Below, piece after piece: positions 38,465 through 49,309 of a DNA stretch of 64,000 bases. The stretch comes from Crocodylus rhombifer (taxonomy: Eukaryota; Chordata; Crocodylia; Crocodylidae): assembly GCA_038503035.1 (NCBI GenBank), contig JAVSML010024260.1, positions 1,331,953 to 1,395,952 on the forward strand. The letters run 5' to 3'. Numbering within the stretch: the first letter of the stretch is position 1; each line of letters starts with the position of its first letter. A program made the position numbers and the translations under genes. The notes under the pieces are model-generated. The model was not told where the DNA came from and searched no databases. It saw only the letters and a list, made by a program, of their open reading frames with translations.

Positions 38465-40865
38465 TTAGAGGGACTGCAGCCTGCATGTCCCTGCAGCCTG
38501 GGGGTGGGGAGGGAGTGCTTGAGATGAGAGAGATGCTTCCTGGTGGGTTCTCCCAGGAATCAGGAGAAGGAGTTGCAGGAGGAAGTGGATAGGCTCACCT
38601 CTGGCAGCAGACACAACCTCTTCTGAACCTGCAGCTGTCCAGCTGGAAAACAGGTCTGCAGTCTTGGCATCAAATGAGAAGGAGCCTACCCTAGCAGCAG
38701 GCCAAGCAATGCACCCAAGGGGTGGGAGGATAAAGACCACTGCTGCCAAGAGGAAGCAATGGATAGCAGTGGTTGATGGCTCTTCCCCTGAGAGACACAG
38801 GGCATCTATCTGCCACCTGACCTGCTGGCTCAGGAGGTCGGTTGGAAAGATTGTCAAGACTCATCTGGCCCACTGACTACGCTGTTGCTTACCCATATGG
38901 GTACTAATGATACTGCCGGGGCAACCTTGAGCCGATCAAATGTGACTATATGGCTGTGGGTGAAATGAACAAGGACCCAGGTGGTGTTCTTATCCATCCT
39001 TCTAATCAAATTGGAGTGTTTTGGGGATAACTTCTTGTGACAAATAGTGAAGAGGACAATTGGAGGGACAACTGCTCACAAACAGGAAGGAATTGATTGA
39101 GAATGTGAAGGTGGAAGGTAACTTATGTGACAGTGAACACAGAATTGTAGAGTTCAAGATCCTAAGGGGAGGAAGGAAGGAGAGCTACAGAATAAAGCCA
39201 CTGGACTTTATAATAGCAGGCTTTAATAAACTCAGCAAACTGGTGGACAGGATCCTCGTTGAAGCAATTTTGAGAGGAAAGGAGTCCAGGAGAGCTGGCT
39301 ATACTTTAAGAATGCCCTCTTAAGGGCACAGGACCAAGCTGTCCTGATGTGATGGAAGAATGGGAAACACAACAAGAGACCAGCCTGGCTAGATAGCAGT
39401 CTCCTCAATCACTTGAAGCTCATTGTAAGAATGCTACATAAAGTGGAAACTAGGTCATAGTACTAGGGGAGAATATAAGATTATCACATAAGTGTTCAGG
39501 GAGAAAATTAGAAGGTCAAGGCATGATTTGAGATGCAACAACAGAAATGGCAATAAAAAGGGATTCTATAAGTATATCAAAAGTAAGAGGAAGACCATAT
39601 AAACCATAAGTTTCTTATGGAATGCAGAAGGCAATCTAGTTATTAATGATGCAGGGAAGGCTGAAATATTTAATGCCTTTTTTTTTACTTCACTCTTCAC
39701 AAATAAGGTCAGCTACCAGATGACAACTGCAGTTAGTAGCAAAGACAGGGAAGGAGACAAACAGCCTGGAGTAGAGAAGAACAGGCTAGGAATTACATAG
39801 AGACATGAGATGCTGTCAACTTGGCAGGGCTAGAAGCAATGCACTGTAGGGTACTGAAGAAATTAGCTGAAGTAATTTCAGAGCTATTGACTATCCTCCT
39901 TAAGAACTTGTGGAAGTTGGGTGAGGTCCTGGATGATTGGAAAAGGGGAAATATAGTGTCCATCTTTAAGGAACGGAAGAAGGAAGATCCAGGGAATTGC
40001 AGATTAGTTAGTCTGACCTTCATACCTGGAAAGGTCAAGGAATCTATTTTGAAGCACCTTGAGGAGACCAGGGTGATCAAGAGCAGCCAGCATAGATTAA
40101 CTAAGAATAAATAAAGCCTGACCAGCTGATTTCCCTCTATAATTGGATGGCAGGTTCTGTAGATTGCGGGGAGAGCAGTGGATGTGATATACCTTGACTT
40201 TAGCAAGGCTTTTGACCGTGTCCCATGAAATTCTCATTAACAAGCTAAGGAAATACAGACTAGATGAAAATACTATAAGCGGGATATGCAGAGTCAACCT
40301 GAGCAGGGTGTGAGGCCTGGGGCAAATCAGCCCATGTGGATCCCCACCCCTGCTCTGATCCCACGTGTCCTGGACCCAAAGAAGTGGTGTCAGCGGTGGG
40401 GCGCAGGTAGAGGGGTAGCAAGTGGCTGGATGCAAAGCCGGTGGTGGTGGCGCAGAGTCACTGCATCTGCTCTGCCCAGCTCCATGGGGCCCCCCAAAGC
40501 ACAGAGCCCAGGGAGATCGCCTGGATTCACACCCCCCCAATGATGGCCCTGGGGATATGTAATGGGTTGTATCATCATGCTCAATGAGTGTTTATCAGTG
40601 ACTCAGTGTCTTGTTAGGAGGAGGTATCAAGTGGCAGGGGGTACTCCCCGGGGGGGTCTATCCTGTTCTGGCATTGTTAATATCTTCATTAACAATTTGT
40701 ATGATGGGATTGAGTGCATGCATAGCAAATTTGTGAAGGACACCAAGTTGGATGTAGTTGCACACACTCCAGAGGCCTAGGATCCAGAATGACCTGGATA
40801 AACTGGAAAAATGGCCTGAGACCAATCAAATTAAATTCAACAAGGACAACTGCAAAGTTCAGATC
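38465..40865 (+). mobile_element. CR1 LINE with ORF1 remnant and internal deletion
   Basis: 38465-38990 matches the CR1 ORF1 region. AVVDGSSPERHRASIC (about 38766) corresponds to the esterase block VVGDS, and HMGTNDTA (38894-38917) to its G-x-N-D block. Most of the endonuclease is missing. ORF2 resumes at 39055 with LLTNRKELIENV and continues through LDFxRAFD-like and GVPQGS-like remains (40650) to KFVKDTK (40721), where the catalytic FADD is lost. Frame breaks are frequent. A hAT element (40289-40551) is inserted in it. This subfamily differs from the copies at 33201 and 50745. Confidence 0.8.
40289..40551. mobile_element. hAT-like element inserted in CR1
   Basis: 263 bp starting CAGAGTCA and ending TGGCCCTG (6 of 8 inverse). 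Flanked by GGGATATG at 40281-40288 and 40552-40559, an exact 8-bp duplication. It interrupts the CR1 reverse-transcriptase sequence, so it is younger than the CR1. GC-rich, no transposase. Confidence 0.8.
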
Positions 40866-40916
40866 CATTAACCAGTTCAACCAACAGATCATGGGCCTTG
40901 AACTGGTTAATGGATC
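40862..40916. repeat. Perfect 19-bp hairpin
   Basis: GATCCATTAACCAGTTCAA (40862-40880) is the exact reverse complement of 40898-40916, around a 17-nt loop. It sits at the junction between the CR1 end and the palindromic cluster. Confidence 0.9.
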
Positions 40917-41402
40917 ATCCAGGTTTGCTGAATCATACAGATGTTTCTCTAGGTATCCAGATGGATACTACTCATATTCATATAATAACCAGATACATAT
41001 ATTGCTTTTGCCATCCAGATGGTGGATATTATCCATATTTATAATATATGAACATATGGGTTATGTATCTATGTCTATATATATATCTATATATCCATAT
41101 ATACCCATATATATCTATATATCTATATAATTAATAAGTGTCCATAAGTATGTGTGTGTGTGTGTGTATGCGCGCGCGTGCGCGCGTGTGTAGTATATAA
41201 ATGTACATACTACAAATATTAGTAATATCCATCTGGATACCCAGAGAAACATTTGTCTGATTCAGCAAACCTGGATGACTATATAATTATACATCTAACT
41301 TGTACATACATATATTATAAATATGAGTAATATCCACCATCTGGATAGCTAAAGAAATATATTTGTCTTGTTCAGGAAGTCTGAATGATCTGGTTTATGC
41401 AT
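40912..41402. repeat. Palindromic cluster of about 100-bp units with AT and GT/GC microsatellites
   Basis: The unit at 40912-40985 (TCATCCAGGTTTGCTGAATC...) reappears inverted at 41208-41285 (GATTCAGCAAACCTGGATGA). Weaker direct and inverted copies lie at about 40995-41050 and 41310-41402. The centre holds a TATA/TATC tract (41060-41125) and a TG/CG alternating run (41151-41192). Confidence 0.8.
41151..41192. repeat. TG/CG alternating microsatellite (Z-DNA prone)
   Basis: About 42 bp of alternating purine-pyrimidine sequence with GCGCGCGTGCGCGCGTGTG at its right end. Confidence 0.85.
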
Positions 41403-44400
41403 GCATTCATAGTACATGAGCAAAAATTCCATCATATATTTTTATAAGTGTGTATGATCAGTTTCAATCCAGATATTGCCTAGTTATCTCTTCTGCTTTA
41501 CTTCAATATTGCAGTTCTGATTTTGTCCTTGTGATTTGTTTTTTACACTGGGTAGAGAATAACAGAAAATCAGTTTAGGTGGGAAGAAGACAGGTTTAAT
41601 TTTTTTTTAAAAGAATAAAAAATATTCCCAAACCAACTCCAAGTTATCTTCCTTGGATGCTTAGCATTTTAATTGTCATATTAGACTTCTGAAATATAAC
41701 AAATGGGAAAGGTCTGTGGTGTCTATTTTCAGAGGTACCTATTGTCATTTCACTCAAAATGTTTCTTATAAACTTTTCCCTAGGAGACATACAAGACAAA
41801 ATGCTTGCTGAACCCCAACAAAAAGCCTAGAAGAACCACATGTGAACAATCAGAACACACCTTTGACAATGTGCCATATTTAAATTGCAATGCTTGGGGA
41901 TTCAACTCTAACACACACACACTGTATATATATCAGTAGCAAGATGACTGAAAAAATAGTTTTGCATTCATTACACTCTTTGATTTTAGAAGTACTAACC
42001 TTTAAATTTAAAATGACTGTCTTTGAAATGAGAGGTTCTGATGAACAGAGGCACAGACTGATGATATCCTCCTTCCTTAAATGTTTTACCTCAGCATAGA
42101 ATTCAGATTATTTACTCTTGCCATAGATCTTATGGTTTCAAATTAATTCCATCCTTCAAACATCACTGTTTCCCCTCACAGATTTTTTCTGACATGGATT
42201 AGATAAGGGATAAATTACTCATGCAAAGCTTTAATGTGACTTTTAATTTGACATTTAAGGATGATGGAATATGTTTTTGCTGAAGCTGTCTGGACAGTTG
42301 ACCCACTTCCCAGACACAACATATTTTGAAGACTTCTGAAAATCAACTTGCACTACTACATCTTCAATATTTTGTGACAGTTTGTAAGTAAATGAGAAAT
42401 TGCTTTCATTCTTACTGTGTTATTTCTAGGTAAATGTTGAAAGAATATTTTTAGCCGCAAGGGTTAACTGATTTTCCTATTACCTACCAGTTATTCCCTA
42501 AGGATTTACTTTTTTTCTACTTGAAGCAAAATGAACTTCTTCTTTCATATTTTACCTACTCATGACTGATAACATTTAAAGAGTTCAGATGAAAGATATT
42601 AGCTCTTTAGCATTATGATAAGCAGCGTTTTGAGTCTGAATTACCATATTGAAGAGATTTTCATTGTTTTAAATCCAAACAGTGGGTCAGACCTCTGGCT
42701 TCTGTTCCTGTCATGCAAATGGCCACGCATAGGAAGAGGAGGTAAAACCCCTGTTGATGAAGTGAGCCCAGAATCTGGGTCTTCTACTTCCTGGGCAAGT
42801 GCCTGAACCATCCAGCAGAAGGCATATACCACTTTGTTCTCTTTCTTGCAGCAAACAGTTTTGTTTTGGAGATTTACATGTAGGTATGTGTTTGTCTAAT
42901 ATATCACAAAAGACAGGAAACTGGAGACTTTAATGATAAGATAATCCATGCCATTCTTGTTACAAACCTCTCTATTAAAACTAGGTCAATGTTTATGTCA
43001 GTCTTTGCTGCCTTGGACAAAAATCTGAACGTACCAGTGCAGTACGATCCTGCAGACTTCACTGACATATATTCACACTTCTTGCCCACTTGACTAAAGG
43101 TGTACAGAGCATCCCATCCTGCAGGCTGCTGGCATGGCTTTAGAAATTGCAGATGATATGATATACCACAAAAAAACAGCAATAAAAATGTAGGTTACAA
43201 AAGGGAATACAAAAGATCTGTAAACCCCTCCACCAAAATAATAAACTCAATTTATACAAAAGTAATTATTATAGGTTATGTCATGTGAGATATAAATGCA
43301 TAATAAGTTATGTTGTCTGAATTATAAATGCATTTTAGCTACAACCTTTACCAGTAGAAACAATTTTCCTGACATACTACATCGAGACTGGATACCCATA
43401 GATTTCTCAAACTAATCAAGACACGTTGGGTCTCTTCCTGGCAACCAGACTTTCCTCAGTAGCTTTTGTGGATGTGTGCATACGGGATGGTATGAGTAAC
43501 CTGTCCCACTTTAGTTCCCTGCACCCAACCCTGGTTGTGGGCATGAAGAGTTTGCTCATCCTAGGCTGCTAAATAGCTACAAATCACCTCAGAGTATATG
43601 GTAATAGGATGAAAGAGGAAGGAAGTTGGGCTATAAATTGAAGAGGCAGATGGCTGATAGTAGAAAGGGATGTTGCAGCCTATGTTCTCCTTATGTTCGC
43701 GGGGGAGGAGGAGGGAACCATTGTACATATGTATCACCAGATTCTATTCTACCTATTTGATGTTTAAATGGATTTAGGAGCTTAAGTATGACTCTGTTTC
43801 ACACAGTTTAAGCCTGCAAATCTATTAATACATCTAGTTTGTTACACGCCATCATCTTGCCTTTAAGACTGAGTCACAAAAAAGCCAAAAGGAAGCGGAG
43901 GAGGGCCAACTCCCCATTTGCCCTGACATGGAGGAGAACAGGGTGGAACAGAATCACAGGCACCCAAGTTCACTGATGAGCCTCATAGATGGAAAGGAAT
44001 CTGACCCATTTTGCCACTGCTGTGTTTGGGTAAGAGGCCTTCATGTACATTGAAACTGTAGTAACCATAGGGTTCAATAAATACAGGCGTACAATCAACG
44101 CGTAGAACTAAACAATCAACTCTAGTTCTGGAGCTGTAGGCAACCTCTACAGACCCTTTGTTTGTCTCTAACTAGCTACTTAGCTGGTCCCTAATGCTCA
44201 GCTTCCTTAGTCTTCTGTTAGGGAGCATTTTCTATCACTACAAAGATGATAGATGGATTGACCCCTTGATGATTAATCTTTTAAAATAATAAATAAGCAA
44301 GGCAGTACTCAGTAAGCTTAGTAGCATAGCTAAGCATTGTTCTTTCTGTAAGCAGTTTGGTTCTGCAACAGAGAACTTCCCCACAAGGTTTAAGCTTTCA

Positions 44401-46099
44401 ACGAACCCGTGTATAACTAAAAGCTTTGCCTGCTCTAATAAAAAAAATGATTAGACCAAATGCTTCCTGGCAGACAAAGCAAACACTACATAGATGCTTC
44501 TGTGAGTGAAGGCTATGGCTATATTGTTACAGAGAAGTATCCTGGGACTAACTTTCACATACTCAATTTTATACATGACTAGTATCACAGTGGCTTAATA
44601 TCTTATTTCCTTCTCAAGGTCTCACAGGACTGGTAAATTCAGCCCAAGTTCACAAACTGCCACATACAATTTCAGCCACTACCTTGACATCAGTTAGCAC
44701 AGTTTTCCTCACCCTAATTTTTTCTGGCAATTGAAATTACTGCAGGCACGTTACGCAAATGTTGTTACTTATATCTCCTCCTTAGCTCTATGACCTTATG
44801 TTACTTGCTCAGACCAGCCGCAATTTAGCTACAGCCTAAGGCTCTCATATAGCCTACAAACTCTCCTCTGCTTACTTTATATAAGTCATATTAGTCACCA
44901 GTGGCCTTGTCAAGGAAGCAAGTCAATCTTTAGGGCTTATACAGACAAAAACAAGGATTGTTTATTAAACAATATAGGAATAGCTTGAAAATCTGAAATA
45001 TGACAAGTTCTCCCATAGCAGTGTAGTTCTCATTGGTTTGCCAGCTTTAGAATCTTATATATAGTGAATGAAAGACATGTGAGAGATAGGCCAGGAAAAG
45101 AAGGCTGCATGTTAATAGAAATGGAAAGAACTTGTGTTGCAGAAGAATTAAAAATATTTACTTTATAAAAGGAACTCAAATGTTGTGCACTTTCAGATAT
45201 GTACATGTACGAAAAAAGCTGCAGAACCAACTGCAACATTAAATATCAATTCTGAACACCCACATGTCTATCCTTTTGGTACTTATACATGTTCCTTTTT
45301 TTTCTAAATTAGCTTTCAAGAAAAATATTCTGACAACAGGAAAAACAAAAAAGGAATGTCTATGCCTATATTATTTAGATGAAAGTGATGTGTAAACTAA
45401 GAGCTATAACAGATCAAGATACAAGACCTGATCCATGAGATAGAAAATATTCATTGTACAAATTATAAGAGTGCATGTCATAGAGAGTTGCATTCAGTCC
45501 TAAATAGACCAACCAAAGCAGCAGAACAAGACAAACAAAGCAAACATAGCCAAGACACTATAAGATATGTGAAACCAAATTTCTAAGAATTTTAAATGAA
45601 AAACCAAAAAGGATCACACAATATCAAGCTTACATTTAAACTGTAATTAAATACACTCCTGGTACGTACAGTACCATTGAAAATATAGCAAGAAAGACAT
45701 TAAAAAAGTCACCCCATCCATCTTTCTGAGTGTCAGCATACAGTCTATGGATTTGTAACTGTCGGACAAATCCAGCCATGAACTGAACTTCTCCACTTTT
45801 AGCCAAAAACTTTCACATGAAAGTTCTTTAAATAATAAAAACCTCAGTGAGAGGTATAGCACGAAATGCAATGAATAGGACTAAAAGCAACACATCACGG
45901 CTTTCATTTCATATTCACAGGTAGTATCAAATTCAAAATCCGTTTTAAATGTGTGGGACTTGTAACTTCATAACATGGCAATGGACTTATGTTGATTTAC
46001 ACCAACCTGTTATCTGGCCTATACATTTTAAGAATAATGTATTTATTGATTTTAATTATAACATTTTATGCTATTGAAAGTGTCTGTATATCTTCATGG
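41403..46099. other. AT-rich intergenic sequence, little recognised
   Basis: No exons recognised. A tRNA-SINE-like fragment may lie at 42740-42830 (GAATCTGGGTCTTCTACTTC, then CCTGAACCATCCAGC), similar in layout to the one at 13998. Confidence 0.4.
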
Positions 46100-46339
46100 C
46101 AGGTGTGCCACAAATTAGTCCAGCACCCTCTGCAAGTAGCACTTAGATACCTTTCTTTTTCCTGATCTGTTGCTCTGCTTTCTTTTTTCTGCCTGTGTCC
46201 TTGCCCCATCAGCTACTCTGTTTTTTTGTTTCCAGCCCTATCTGCCACTGTGCTGCTTGTCCCCTCCCTGATCTGCCATGTGCCACACAGAGAAGCCCAT
46301 GCCACTTGTGGCACACATGCTGCAGGTTGGCCACCCCTG
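46100..46339 (-). mobile_element. hAT-like MITE, second copy of the 21664 family
   Basis: The right edge GGTTGGCCACCCCTG (the complement of CAGGGGTGGCCAACC) is a typical hAT end, and the interior matches 21664-21836 in reverse. The left edge is uncertain and no target duplication was found. Confidence 0.55.
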
Positions 46340-46814
46340 TGCTAAATAATCTATGCATGTATGATGTCTGTACTATGAGATTTGATCTATTTCTATATTA
46401 TACTCAACTGACATGGATGAGACAAGCTGATGCTTTATAAATAAAATCACTATTTTAAATCTTCGAAGTTAAGAAATATTCCAATATCTTCCTCATCCTA
46501 TACCTCACTCTTTCCATCCTTCTGACCGCATTCTTATAATTGCAGTCTCACTTTTCTTTTTCTATATAAAAAAGCAGAAGAAAACAGTGCCCTTTTTTTC
46601 TAGAAAAGGAAATATAAAAAGTCCAGTTTAGCTAGCAAGGGCATAGCAGAGAACAGATAAATAATGGGACATTATACTTAAAAGTCTAAGCTTTGTCTTC
46701 TGCTGCATTAGTGTGCAGGAGGAGAAAGAGCACAGGGAGCCCATTCCCTTGAATAAACTGCAGTGTTTCCAGGCTAGCTGGCTGATTCTGACTTTTAACT
46801 ATTGTGACACTTTG

Positions 46815-47177
46815 GGTGCATCTAAACACGCATATTTACTGCGCAGTTACCAAAATTACTGTACAGTATGGGTGCACGTCTGCATGTGCATGCCCATATT
46901 GTGCAGTAAATATGGCGACTTCCCCCAATTTGAGCTCAAATTTTATACCTGCAACATGCCGGTATCAAATTTATGCCCAATTAGTTACTGGGTAATAACA
47001 CTCATGTAGATGCCTTACTGCACAGTAACACTGTGTGTGTAGACTGACTTGGGACTAACTTTAGTCCCAAGTCAGTCCACACACGGTGTTAATGCACTTT
47101 AATGTCTGTGTGTGGAGATGCCAGTCTATTCCCACTGACTGCTCAGTAAGTTTAAGGTGCATGTGTAGACATGTCCT
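46815..47177. mobile_element. MITE-like element with central hairpin
   Basis: The ends GGTGCATCTAAACACGCA and TGCATGTGTAGACATGTCC are inverse-related. TTACTGCACAGTAAC-type palindromes are shared with 1280-1610. At the centre, GACTGACTTGGGACTAA (47043) pairs exactly with TTAGTCCCAAGTCAGTC (47061). Confidence 0.65.
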
Positions 47178-48600
47178 GTGATTACAAAATTCTGCAAATA
47201 TTTATGTCTGTAATGTTATATTTTTCTTAAACCACCCAAACATGGTCTGTTTACTCAGGTGTTCCATAGTGCCCACATCCCAAATTGTGAGGTAAGCCAT
47301 GGTCTCGCTTTGTTTTGTGTTTTATACAGTGCCTCATACCTGCGGGCTCTGATTCCACACTGCAATCCTTAACACTACTTAGTGGAAACACAAATAAATA
47401 ATCTCCATGTTCTTGAAAAGTTCTGGACCTTCCCTAGCTTGTGATATATTTTAGAATAGACTCAAGGGACTCAGTCAGGTGTTACTAAAATACTGACATC
47501 ACTGGCTTACACAAGATGGCTGAGTTAGTCTGGAAATGGTAATTTTCTCTGTCATAACTAATACGTGTTAATAACTGCACTGAATAAAGTTGGGTTCAGA
47601 GACAACTAGTCAGTCTTCTTGAAACTATGTGACTGATCATTAAATAACCTTTATAAACTATTATTCAGTGGTCACAAATGCAATTTTCTTTTTCCTTATG
47701 GGTCTGTGAACTCTGTTTTGGAAGTTACTGTTGTGCGTATTTGAGGTTTTAGCACATAAGGTGCCGTTTTGACAATCATTATCCCACAGTGCATAAAAAT
47801 ATGGCTGCTCTCATCCTGAACTGGTGTAAATTAGTATAAGCTTATTATATTTAAAAAGACCGTGCCAATTTACAACAGCTGATGATCTGATCCACTGAAT
47901 TTAGAACTTGTATTTTGGGTTATGCGTTTTCACTAGTTTTGGATACTTTTACACTTGCACATGTGCACACAAAGCCATATTCTAAAACCAGTTGTTAATA
48001 ATATCTGGGGAAGCATTCTTCTTTAGGAGGAAATTCTGCTATCAGTAGCTACCCTGAATAACACCTTACTTTCTATGTAGCATATTAGAAATAACTTACT
48101 CAAGAAGCAAGAAACAAGTTAACCCAAGTAAGCTGGCAGAAGCTGGCCCCTGATCACGATGTTCCTTGTTCCTGGAAATGTCTCTGTGTTTTTGTTAGAA
48201 AAGTCCATTAAAAAAAACCATATAAAAAGAGAACAAAACTTATGTATGTTACAGTAGCAAATGATGAATGAAGCAGTGAATAATACAGGCAAGTGCATAG
48301 TTTTGGGAAAAGTAATTTATCAAGCAGCATAGCTTAGATTTGGACAGCTTAATGCTGCAATATCATTGCCACATTTTACATCTGCTCTGGCATTCCACGA
48401 ACAATGTTGTCACAGCAGCCCCCTCTCAAGCAAATCAGTCAGAAAGAAGCCTTCACTCTGTTGTGCTTCCAGCAGTGACAGGCATGGGGAAGATCACCCA
48501 CCTTTACTACTAACAAGGGGATTGTTTCATTTCTGAAGTGCTGGATTGCAAGGAAGGAGTCCAGTCCGAGCCTCAGCTTTCCCCAGATAATAGGGATGAT
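47178..48600. other. Region upstream of VA opsin, nothing firmly recognised
   Basis: AT-rich, no exons. Regulatory elements are likely here but none can be called from sequence alone. Confidence 0.4.
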
Positions 48601-48631
48601 CAGAGGCATATTTCTGCACTACTGTTGGCTG

Positions 48632-48640
48632 TTATAAAAG
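48632..48640 (+). promoter_or_regulatory. TATA-like box of the VA opsin promoter
   Basis: TTATAAAAG lies 306 bp before the VA opsin ATG. A start site would be expected near 48660, giving a 5' UTR of about 285 nt if unspliced. A donor-like CGT|GTAAGA at 48734 and acceptor-like pyrimidine-AG sites ending at 48812 and 48933 allow a short 5' UTR intron. All of this is inferred from motifs only. Confidence 0.45.
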
Positions 48641-48821
48641 GAGAAAACCTGCTGTTCCTGTAGTTGGGCTTTATTGCAGAAGTGCATACTGTAAGAGCTG
48701 CAGTTGGAGAGAAGAAAGAAGATTATACTACGTGTAAGAGATCATCCTGCTTGGAATTGTTCCTACATTCATCACTGAGTACTTTGCTAACCGAAACTTT
48801 TATTTCCTCTAGTTACAAAGC

Positions 48822-48872
48822 ATGGAGATTTGGTCTACAATTCTGTTTGGGATGGCAAAATTTTCCTTTTAA
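48822..48872 (+). promoter_or_regulatory. Upstream ORF in the presumed VA opsin 5' UTR
   Basis: A 16-codon ORF (MEIWSTILFGMAKFSF) with A at -3 and G at +4 ends 73 nt before the main ATG and is out of frame with it. If it is in the mature 5' UTR it should damp translation and require re-initiation. It would be absent if an intron is removed from 48734 to 48933. Confidence 0.4.
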
Positions 48873-48945
48873 ACCTGAATAATATCTATCAACTTTAACC
48901 CCCCATCCTATCGAATATTTTTCCCTTTTCCAGAGAAAGAGAAAA

Positions 48946-49309
48946 ATGGATATGCCCAGAGCACCTGAAAACGAGTCACTGTTCTCTGATCCCTCCGTGA
49001 GCTCCACAGCCTGGGATCCTTTCCAGCATCCTTTGGACTCCATCCAGCCGTGGAACTTCAAGTTTCTGGCTGCATTTATGTTCCTGGTGACATTTCTGTC
49101 CCTTTCTGAGAACTTTGCTGTAATACTGGTGACTCTGAAGTTCAAACACTTGAGGCAACCTGTCAATTATGTCATAGTAAACCTAGCTGTGGCTGATTTC
49201 CTAGTTTCATTGACTGGTGGCACTATCAGCTTTTTAACCAATTTAAAAGGCTATTTTTATATGGGACGCTGGGCTTGTGTGATGGAAGGATTTGCTGTTA
49301 CGTTCTTTG
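48946..49309 (+). CDS. OPNVA: VA opsin exon 1 (N-terminus to TM3)
   Basis: Encodes residues 1-121 and the first base of codon 122. It contains the extracellular N-terminus with sequon N9-E-S, TM1 (about 38-62), TM2 (about 74-98), and the start of TM3 with C111 and counterion E114. The donor is G|GTAAGC at 49310. The ATG at 48946 is chosen because it opens the conserved MD..P start in strong context; a second in-frame ATG two codons on is less likely. The exon break just after the FFG of TM3 matches the usual first intron position of opsins. Confidence 0.95.
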
